Of a stretch of 5,643 bases of DNA, positions 1-5,643 are shown one piece after another. Every line of letters starts with the position of its first letter. Within the stretch, counting starts at the first letter, position 1. A program made the position numbers and the translations under genes. Source of the DNA: Bacteroidota bacterium (lineage in GTDB: Bacteria > Bacteroidota > Bacteroidia > UKL13-3); contig RDYC01000356.1 of the NCBI GenBank assembly GCA_004293295.1, positions 1-5,643 of the forward strand, read 5' to 3'. Under the pieces are notes generated by a model. The model did no database searches and was not told where the DNA came from. It was given only the letters and a program-made list of their open reading frames with translations.

Positions 1-968
1 CCACCTGAAACACCAACATATTGAGAGAGGTAATCATTGGCTGAAGTAACACCATCTTGTGCCCCAAATCCGGCTCTTAGCATAAAAATTTCCTTAAAAG
101 CATATTCAGCTCCTATGCCAAGCACGTTGGCCGAAAATGAATTGTAGTTGAAATTAGAATGAGCTGTTAAGCGGTGAAAATAGGTTTCTGAGGATTTTTT
201 ATCTAACCTAATATCATAAGATGCCCCAATATTTACCAACGCTGGAAGATTAAATGACTCAGAACCCATGTAAGCTCTTCTATCCGCGCCTGTTATCGGG
301 TTAATAGAGCGGAATGATAATCCCGACCCTCTATACTGCATATTAGGGCCAATATTCCTTATGCCAATGCCAAACCTAAAGTCCTCCTTTTTAATAGCTT
401 TTCGTTTGGCTATTAAAGATGTTTGGTATTGAACACCTGCATCTATAGCAACGCCTGAAGCCCTAACATTGCTTATTCCTTCTGAAATAATTCGTAATGT
501 CAATCCGCTTGTAATGCTATTGGAGAATTTTTTTGCGTATGCCAATCCCAGATTTAATACTTGTGGGGAATAAGTGCCTAATGTACCGTCAGGTTGAGAT
601 TCTGAAGTAACCGGAATACTGCCAAAGTCAAATGAATTTACTGATAACCCCAACACATTACCCGAACCCAATGACTGAGCCAATGATAGGTTATTGATAA
701 AAACATCTGTTCCCTGCAAATATATGGTTCTTGAAAAACCAATATCCGTTTTAGGAGTATAAGCCAGTCCGGCAATATTAAACTGAAATGATTCAATCCC
801 TCTAACTGATGCGGTATTGGATCCAAACATGGCGGAAGATCGCCCATAAGGATTGATTAATAACTGAGTAGCTCCCGCACCACCCGAACGGTCAGGATTA
901 CCTGCTATTGCCTCTATAGACGACAAAAGTGCAGTTAAAGATAATATTTGTAAAAAATACTTTTTCAT
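1..968 (-). CDS. PorV/PorQ family outer-membrane beta-barrel protein, PorV-like (C-terminus outside window)
   Basis: The frame is open from the ATG at 968 to the window edge, giving 322 complete codons. Residues 1-22 are a signal peptide (MKKYFL start, hydrophobic core, AIA before the predicted cut at 22/23). The mature part begins with features typical of PorV relatives: GGAGATQLLINPYGRSSAMFGSNTASVRGIESFQFNIAGLAY (split here as GAGATQLLINP, then GRSSAMFGSNTASVRG, then FNIAGLAY). Later come NIGPNMQYRG (206-214), LPALVNIGASYDI (241-253) and a GAEYAFKEIFMLRAGF strand (286-301). PorV is a FadL-like barrel that collects T9SS substrates from the translocon by their C-terminal domain and carries them to the PorU attachment complex. 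PorV proteins are usually a little under 400 residues, so a short C-terminal part is missing. Its position behind a T9SS-type substrate suggests a dedicated partner rather than the housekeeping PorV, but that is inference; PorQ or a more distant relative cannot be excluded. Confidence 0.85.
   Translation of the reverse strand, partial: MKKYFLQILSLTALLSSIEAIAGNPDRSGGAGATQLLINPYGRSSAMFGSNTASVRGIESFQFNIAGLAYTPKTDIGFSRTIYLQGTDVFINNLSLAQSLGSGNVLGLSVNSFDFGSIPVTSESQPDGTLGTYSPQVLNLGLAYAKKFSNSITSGLTLRIISEGISNVRASGVAIDAGVQYQTSLIAKRKAIKKEDFRFGIGIRNIGPNMQYRGSGLSFRSINPITGADRRAYMGSESFNLPALVNIGASYDIRLDKKSSETYFHRLTAHSNFNYNSFSANVLGIGAEYAFKEIFMLRAGFGAQDGVTSANDYLSQYVGVSG
903..968 (-). other. Signal peptide of the PorV-like protein
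   Basis: Residues 1-22 have two lysines after the first methionine, a hydrophobic core (YFLQILSLTALLSSI) and an AIA site before glycine 23. The next ATG is far inside the mature barrel (codon 46), so this start is the only sensible one. The leader supports an outer-membrane location. Confidence 0.8.
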
Positions 969-1020
969 AGTGTTAATTTTTTAAACCTGTGAACCTAAAG
1001 GCTCACAGGTCATATTTTTA
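969..1020 (-). promoter_or_regulatory. Intergenic spacer with RNA hairpin before the PorV-like gene
   Basis: The 52-nt gap holds a second in-frame TAA directly after the stop (1018-1020), then an inverted repeat at 985-1010. Read on the minus strand, the arms are ACCTGTGAGCC and GGTTCACAGGT around a TTTA loop: 11 pairs, one of them G.U. It starts 10 nt after the upstream stop and ends 16 nt before the next ATG. That 16-nt A/T-rich leader (TTAAAAAATTAACACT) has no Shine-Dalgarno sequence. A poor U-tract follows the stem, so it is not a standard terminator on this strand. A role in mRNA stability, processing, or setting the level of the downstream gene is inferred. No match to the Bacteroidota TAnnTTTG promoter element is present. 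Confidence 0.6.
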
Positions 1021-1338
1021 TTAGAATGTATCGAAATCCACCGGTCTCATTACTCCAAACCACTTAATAATTCGCTCTTCACCTAAATCAGTTGCCTTAA
1101 CATGTATGTAGTAAACTCCACTAGCAATAGGCACACCTGCATTATTTTTAAGATTCCAATCTAAGTATGTTTGCGTGTTATCATCTTTTCTAAAGGTTCT
1201 TACTAAAGCTCCGTCCTGGGTATAAATCTGTACCAAACATTTAGGTGGTAAGTTGGTTATTTTAATCCTATTATCCAGCTGATTCCCCGGATCTTCGTAC
1301 TGCGAATAAGCGTAATATGGATTAGGAACGATACTCAC
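1021..1338 (-). other. T9SS type A-like C-terminal sorting domain with an extra tail
   Basis: Residues 1186-1290 follow the order of a type A T9SS sorting domain: VSIVPNPYY at the opening, RIKITNLPPKCLVQIYTQDG as the paired strands, ALVRTF, a WNLKNNAGVPIASGVYYIHV segment (the xAxGVYx motif of these domains, also close to FlgD-type Ig folds), and a last strand ERIIKWFGV. Typical type A domains end at the last strand with a basic residue; here nine more residues (MRPVDFDTF) follow. In the known system this domain guides the substrate through the outer-membrane translocon, is bound by PorV, and is cut off or processed by the PorU sortase. Whether this variant is processed in that way is not visible. 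Confidence 0.75.
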
Positions 1339-4300
1339 TTTATCAAGTACCTTCTTAGCAATATTTACATCGTTATAAATGGTGGCGAATCCATCAGTGT
1401 TAAATCGGAAAAGTGGCATACTATCATTTGTAACAACACCATCAGCTGAGAAATTCGCATATGGACGTTTTACATGGATGGTAATTTTAACATCTGAAGG
1501 AACCAGGTTTTGCCAAGGTGACAACATTTTAGTTCCATCATCTGTCAATGCCATTGAGGTGTATATCACTTGTGAAAGCACTTGACGTTTTCTCACTAAA
1601 GCAGATGCGGGCATACCCGGAGCAGGAGAGGTTGATAAACGTACCCCATAATCTGCGCACTCATCATATCTAGGGCCATTGTACACAATTGCTGAACTTC
1701 CTGAGCCGAGAGCAAAACGTTTAGCTGCCATTATATAAATATTATGCCTTCCTCCAAATACTGGGCGACCTGTATTGCTTAAAAGTGTAGAAGTTGGATT
1801 CCAAATCATATCACCACCATTTTCACCCGGTAATGACGAATCTTCTCCAAACATTATATTTAAGCGTTCGCCAGTTTCCAAATCTATAGCATATCCCGGG
1901 AACCAACCATATCCAGTACCAGTTCCATCAGGTGCGCCATTTTTATCTACCGAAGGCGATCTGCGTATTTCAAACTTATCAGCACCACCAAAGTTGAGCG
2001 CTTTATCTTCCCCCATTTCCATCACCAAGCAACGGCTCCACTTCGTTCTGTCTCTTGTTATAATCACTTCAACACTATGCAAGTCAGATAATTGATTATC
2101 AGTAGAAGAAAAACCGGTTCCTATTCCGTTAATTGCACCATCCCAAGCAGGACCAAAACTTGGGTACCTGGTAGTTGAAACCACACGCCACCTTGAGGCC
2201 AGTGCATAAGGAGACCACTTGCTTTCTATCATTGTTGAGAAGTTTTTACGAGGGTCCAATGGAATCTTGTCAAAAGCAAAGTCATGTAATTCAGCATTAT
2301 TATAGTCCGGACGACCAGTACTGCCTGCCCTAATCCAGTTAAAAGGTACAGCAAGCAATCCAGAAGTAATTTGTTCGTCAACCACACCGGTTAGCCACTC
2401 AGGTTGTCCATAAAAGTCAATACTTGAACTAATGTAACCATTTGATTGGTCAATAAGCGAAGCTTGATCACCAGGAATAATTGATTGACTCAGTTGAACT
2501 GATATTCCCCAATCAGCAAATAATTGTTCATTACTGTTAGCCAACACCGTGTCAGCAAACCTCACCTCTCCAGTGGTTAAGTTTTTAAGGTACCACCTTG
2601 TTGCTCTTGGAGACAGGGTATCTCTTTTATTCGGATTTACTGAAGTATCGCGTAAGCCAAGTTCAAAACTGGCTTTTGGCACCTTCAGTGGATCCACTAC
2701 CTTCACAATAGCCGGAGAAAAACCTCCTTCATAAGTTCTTTCTTTTGCATAATAAGGAGCTTGCAATAATTGGTTGATTGACTGTTCTGTCAGCCTAATT
2801 TCTCTTCCACCGTTGCCCATTCCTTCAAGCATGGTAAGTGGAATACCTGTCCCATAATCAGATTGTAACCCATAACCTTTAGGTGTTGGATCGTGAGGAA
2901 CGGCAGTGTATACTGATAACTCACTTCTATCAAATGTTTTAGAACTTGATAAATATTGTTCAAAATCATTGGCACAATTGTCAGCAGTTGCATATGCAAC
3001 TACATAATAGTGGTATGACTTAAAGTTAACCAATGTTTGGTCTGAGCCGGTTTCAAATAAGTCTTTAGTAATTTCAAACGAGTGTTGTAAGCCTTTATTT
3101 GCTCCTTCCACCATGATGCGTTTTACATTTTCTTCTAAAGTTGGGTCGAAAATGGTATTCACCACCCTTGACACACCATCTACAATATCAAATTGCGCCA
3201 CAAGTCTGGCTTGTTCCACATCACTAATATCACTTGGAATAGAAGGAGTTTTAAGTTGCCACACTTGGTAACCTTGAAACTTATATGTTGTTTTTTGTGC
3301 GCAAGGGCCGGCAAAATCTTGCTTATAACGCTCTACCTCATTGGTTTTATTGAATGTAATTACTAACTTTTTGTTCAACTCAATAATAGTTAATTGCGGT
3401 GCAGCCGGACCAACCTTGAGTTCAAAGTTATTTTTGTAAAGTGTAGTTGCTTTATCACTTGCCAGTTTTAATAAATTAAACGACCCTGTTGCACCTCCAC
3501 TTGAAGCCCTTGCCCAAACAGCTCCAACAGTTACCCTGTTTACCGCACCCGGTAACAAGCTAAATGGTCCTGCCGTTTGTAAAAACCGCCTATCTTGTGG
3601 TTGGTTACCCGCTATTCTTTCATTCCAAGTTGGTCTGCCTGCCGGATCGCTATCTCCCGGAAACATAAAGCTTGCTGTATCAGAACCATTTCTACCATTA
3701 CCTCCATAAGTAATGTTACCTCCATCTTTCCACCTACCATTTAAATAGCCCCAAAAATGTTCAGGTCTACTAGGGTTTCCTGTTACCGAAAAATCGTTGT
3801 TATAGTATACGAATTTTGTTAATCCAATTTCTTTGTCGGTCACCGGATTTTTTGGACCTTCGAAGAATGTAATTCCAACACTTGGAGGATTTAAACCGTA
3901 GCCTAAAATACCTTCATCATTGTCATCACCATTATAGCAAATACCTAAATTTCTATCCACGTCACATTCCACATAATCATCTGCGTAATTACCCAAATCG
4001 GCATCAACCCACTGGCCAAACACAGTACTATCAACTGTTTCCGAACTTCTATTAAAAATAGTGGTACGGTAAAAAGTCATGTTATTAATTTCATTATTGG
4101 TAGAGTAGGCAAATGCTTGGGTATGAAACTCCAACCCGATAGGAATACCTTGAGTTTCTGAGTGAATATTTCCTTTATCGTTGTAAATCATAAACAACAT
4201 CATATCCGGAATATTCGATAATTCTTCTCTACCATTATTTAAGGTTGGGTAATCTCCACTTTCAACTGAATAAACACCATTACTATCGGCATCATAAAAA

Positions 4301-4893
4301 GGAGCCAAACGGGCGTCAGTACCTATACTTAAATCTCCGTTGCCCGGCCATTCCAAAATATCCTTAGATATATTTAAGGAACTGATATCATCTGATTTTG
4401 TGATGGCGGTGATTTCACGCAAGGTAACTTTATAAATCCTATCGTATTTTTTGCACGTTTCAGGAGAAACAGAAGCATTTGATAAAGTGAGTGGCCCCGG
4501 GTAAAAATCGTTCCCGCTTTGGCGATAAGTTTGCGCAGCCAGCTTTAAATTTCCGCTTGAAACACCACCTATCCACAAAGCTCCTGAGAATAATGAATTT
4601 TTTGCTACTTGCCCTGCTTGCACTTTAGGAATTTCATAACGTGCGTTACTAAGATTCCACCACATGTCGCCACCATTTAATATGGTAGTCCGAACATTGT
4701 TTACATCCAAATCCTTTTGTTGGGTAGCAGGAGCACAATTGGTCATTTTTCCCAATATTCCACCTTGAGGCGGATTAGGATCCTTGGGGAGTCCAATATT
4801 TTCTTTTGCACTTAAAGGCAATATACCCGACATCAGCATATAAAGCACACCGATGTTTTTAGCGATGTTGAAATAATTGATTTTATTTTTCAT
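1021..4893 (-). CDS. Large exported protein (1290 aa) with T9SS-type C-terminal domain
   Basis: The function is unknown; it looks like a cell-surface or secreted protein. Start: this ATG is the first methionine after the receptor stop and is the one that gives a signal peptide (residues 1-29, basic start, hydrophobic core, likely cut after LSA). No lipobox cysteine follows, so it is not a lipoprotein. Residues 65-135 hold a block I recognise from uncharacterised Bacteroidota proteins (NGGDMWWN, SLFSGALWIGG, QTYRQSGNDFYPGP). Acidic loops follow at 201-214 (DADSNGVYSVESGD) and 296-328. A block at 383-462 (YLNGRWKDGG, FMFPGDSDPAGR, QDRRFLQTAGPF, TVGAVWARA) leads into a fibronectin III-like region at about 495-650. 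Residues 665-1150 are unassigned. Residues about 1186-1290 form a T9SS-type C-terminal domain. There are nine cysteines, all after the signal peptide, and no catalytic motif that I can recognise. The gene ends in tandem TAA TAA. Its neighbours, a TonB receptor and a PorV-like barrel, point to work at the outer membrane. Confidence 0.9.
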   Translation of the reverse strand: MKNKINYFNIAKNIGVLYMLMSGILPLSAKENIGLPKDPNPPQGGILGKMTNCAPATQQKDLDVNNVRTTILNGGDMWWNLSNARYEIPKVQAGQVAKNSLFSGALWIGGVSSGNLKLAAQTYRQSGNDFYPGPLTLSNASVSPETCKKYDRIYKVTLREITAITKSDDISSLNISKDILEWPGNGDLSIGTDARLAPFYDADSNGVYSVESGDYPTLNNGREELSNIPDMMLFMIYNDKGNIHSETQGIPIGLEFHTQAFAYSTNNEINNMTFYRTTIFNRSSETVDSTVFGQWVDADLGNYADDYVECDVDRNLGICYNGDDNDEGILGYGLNPPSVGITFFEGPKNPVTDKEIGLTKFVYYNNDFSVTGNPSRPEHFWGYLNGRWKDGGNITYGGNGRNGSDTASFMFPGDSDPAGRPTWNERIAGNQPQDRRFLQTAGPFSLLPGAVNRVTVGAVWARASSGGATGSFNLLKLASDKATTLYKNNFELKVGPAAPQLTIIELNKKLVITFNKTNEVERYKQDFAGPCAQKTTYKFQGYQVWQLKTPSIPSDISDVEQARLVAQFDIVDGVSRVVNTIFDPTLEENVKRIMVEGANKGLQHSFEITKDLFETGSDQTLVNFKSYHYYVVAYATADNCANDFEQYLSSSKTFDRSELSVYTAVPHDPTPKGYGLQSDYGTGIPLTMLEGMGNGGREIRLTEQSINQLLQAPYYAKERTYEGGFSPAIVKVVDPLKVPKASFELGLRDTSVNPNKRDTLSPRATRWYLKNLTTGEVRFADTVLANSNEQLFADWGISVQLSQSIIPGDQASLIDQSNGYISSSIDFYGQPEWLTGVVDEQITSGLLAVPFNWIRAGSTGRPDYNNAELHDFAFDKIPLDPRKNFSTMIESKWSPYALASRWRVVSTTRYPSFGPAWDGAINGIGTGFSSTDNQLSDLHSVEVIITRDRTKWSRCLVMEMGEDKALNFGGADKFEIRRSPSVDKNGAPDGTGTGYGWFPGYAIDLETGERLNIMFGEDSSLPGENGGDMIWNPTSTLLSNTGRPVFGGRHNIYIMAAKRFALGSGSSAIVYNGPRYDECADYGVRLSTSPAPGMPASALVRKRQVLSQVIYTSMALTDDGTKMLSPWQNLVPSDVKITIHVKRPYANFSADGVVTNDSMPLFRFNTDGFATIYNDVNIAKKVLDKVSIVPNPYYAYSQYEDPGNQLDNRIKITNLPPKCLVQIYTQDGALVRTFRKDDNTQTYLDWNLKNNAGVPIASGVYYIHVKATDLGEERIIKWFGVMRPVDFDTF
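2944..3411 (-). other. Fibronectin type III-like region in the 1290-aa protein
   Basis: Residues about 495-650 open with GPAAPQLTIIELNKKLVITF and continue through YKFQGYQVWQL to KSYHYYVVAYATADN. An opening Pro-containing strand, a central Y-x-x-Y strand and a YYY-V-AY strand near the end are the usual marks of a fibronectin III or similar immunoglobulin-like sandwich. The stretch between YKFQGYQVWQL and the last strand is longer than in a minimal domain, so an insertion or a variant fold is likely. This is pattern recognition, not a profile match. Confidence 0.5.
4807..4893 (-). other. Sec signal peptide of the 1290-aa protein
   Basis: Residues 1-29 have lysines at 2, 4 and 12, a hydrophobic core at about 13-27 (NIGVLYMLMSGILPL) and a small-residue end with LSA before the predicted cut at 29/30. 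The residue after the cut is lysine, not cysteine, and the first cysteine is at 53, which rules out a normal lipobox. The leader is rather long, with the core starting late. The call is by eye. Confidence 0.8.
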
Positions 4894-4911
4894 GATAAGT
4901 AATACTTTGTC

Positions 4912-5643
4912 TTAGAAATAAAGTGAAACACCAATTCTAGTTAACCGAGGAGTAGTAAAATTGTTTGGATTTACTAACCTGATATTATACAAGTCAACAA
5001 AAGATTGTGTATTGGTTGCAACACGCGTTTGTTCTTGTGCTTGAGGGGAGCTTAAAAACCCATCATCATATGCTGAGCCTGTGAATCTGTAAACACCAAG
5101 CACGTTTGCAGCATTAAGTAAGTTTTGTACCCATAAAAACACTCGTAAACGGTAGCGGGTTTCTTTTCCATCAACAGCTGTCGATTTTAGCATGAAGTTT
5201 TTATCAATATTCAAATCCATAAAGAACTGAGAAGGCAAGTTTGAACCATTAATTGTTCCCTTAACCTGACTTCTTTGGCTTGATCCTGCTTGAACCTCAG
5301 GTATTGCAGTTAGGTTTTGGGTATAAGGGCGTCCTGAAGAATAGTTAAATACCAAGTTAACTCCTGCATTTTCTAATATCTTCTTCCCGTTTACAATTGG
5401 TCCATTATAATCTTTTCCTTCGCGATAATGGTAATCAAAGATTCCCTTTAAAATATGTCTGGTATCAAAATCCATAGGGAAAACATTTCGTAATGTAGGT
5501 AAACCCACTTGTACCAAAGAACTACTCGATTGCGAGTTAGATCCGGTTCCTTCAGCAAACTGTAAAGCGTAGTTAGCAGAAAGATTTACGTTACCTAAGT
5601 CTCTCAATTCATATTCTAACCGGAATGATTTAACTGTTGAGAA
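4912..5643 (-). CDS. TonB-dependent receptor, C-terminal beta-barrel fragment (5' end outside window)
   Basis: This is the end of an outer-membrane TonB-dependent receptor, the class that imports large or scarce substrates using proton-motive force passed on by TonB. The frame is open to the window edge, giving 243 residues; the first in-frame candidate start inside the window (TTG at 5607-5605) is an internal leucine, and 12 more codons lie upstream. Visible barrel features are a Ser/Asn-rich loop (fragment residues about 32-42), a PMDFDTRH segment (about 56-63, like the FDxRH motif of many Bacteroidota receptors) followed by an amphipathic strand, a SSGRPYT turn, an LRVFLWVQNLLNAANV strand, a SFVDLYNIRLVNPNNF stretch, and a final strand TRIGVSLYF ending in phenylalanine, as expected for BAM-dependent assembly. 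The plug, TonB box and any carboxypeptidase-like N-terminal domain are not visible, so the substrate cannot be predicted. It ends 18 nt before the next gene and is probably co-transcribed with it. Confidence 0.9.
   Translation of the reverse strand, partial: FSTVKSFRLEYELRDLGNVNLSANYALQFAEGTGSNSQSSSSLVQVGLPTLRNVFPMDFDTRHILKGIFDYHYREGKDYNGPIVNGKKILENAGVNLVFNYSSGRPYTQNLTAIPEVQAGSSQRSQVKGTINGSNLPSQFFMDLNIDKNFMLKSTAVDGKETRYRLRVFLWVQNLLNAANVLGVYRFTGSAYDDGFLSSPQAQEQTRVATNTQSFVDLYNIRLVNPNNFTTPRLTRIGVSLYF

Noticed and set aside
638..847. Minus-strand 69-codon open frame
   Set aside because: It is out of frame with the PorV-like gene, whose own frame is continuous through this stretch and carries clear family motifs.
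985..1010. Intrinsic terminator in the 52-nt gap
   Set aside because: On the minus strand the stem is followed by only two or three U and then a run of A. On the plus strand the stem has an A.C mismatch and no gene ends there.
1379..2734. Plus-strand open frames at 1379-1585, 1775-2095 and 2549-2734
   Set aside because: They lie wholly inside the 1290-aa gene on the opposite strand and their translations show no recognisable motif or signal.
2790..2999. Minus-strand 69-codon open frame
   Set aside because: It is an out-of-frame shadow of the 1290-aa gene, with no motif of its own.
4734..4739. Cysteine 53 (near 4737-4735) as a lipoprotein anchor
   Set aside because: It lies 24 residues beyond the predicted signal peptide cut and the residues before it (KMTN) do not form a lipobox.
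4894..4914. Possible readthrough fusion of receptor and large protein (same frame, one TAA, six sense codons between)
   Set aside because: A shared frame occurs by chance one time in three, and a fusion would bury the signal peptide of the large protein inside a chain. Nothing else suggests readthrough.
5605..5607. TTG at 5607-5605 as the start of a 231-aa protein
   Set aside because: The frame stays open upstream to the window edge with barrel-like sequence, so this is an internal leucine of the receptor.

Overview
The window is a stretch of a Bacteroidota chromosome. Three reading frames run on the minus strand and nothing convincing is coded on the plus strand. The organism call rests on three things. 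There is a TonB-dependent receptor barrel of Bacteroidota type, a very large secreted protein with a type IX secretion (T9SS)-like C-terminal domain, and an outer-membrane protein of the PorV/PorQ family, which is known only from T9SS bacteria. The DNA is AT-rich, and both visible start codons lack a Shine-Dalgarno sequence and sit behind A/T-rich leaders, as is usual in this phylum. I cannot place it below phylum level.

Layout in the direction of transcription (right to left): (1) 5643-4912, the C-terminal 243 residues of a TonB-dependent receptor, whose 5' end lies outside the window. (2) After an 18-nt gap, 4893-1021, a complete 1290-residue exported protein. It has a signal peptide, a conserved N-terminal beta-rich region with two acidic possible metal-binding loops, a fibronectin III-like middle, a long region I cannot assign, and a T9SS-type C-terminal domain with a short extra tail. 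(3) After a 52-nt gap that holds a tandem stop and a strong inverted repeat, 968-1, the first 322 residues of a PorV-like outer-membrane beta-barrel, cut by the window edge.

The spacing and shared orientation suggest one operon. A plausible reading, which is inference, is that the PorV-like barrel receives or holds the T9SS-type substrate at the cell surface and that this substrate works with the TonB-dependent receptor, much as SusD works with SusC. The big protein is not a lipoprotein, so its surface retention would have to come from the T9SS/PorV side. No substrate for the receptor can be read from this window.

The only non-coding DNA is the two short gaps (4894-4911 and 969-1020). I see no tRNA, rRNA, CRISPR, mobile element or convincing promoter.
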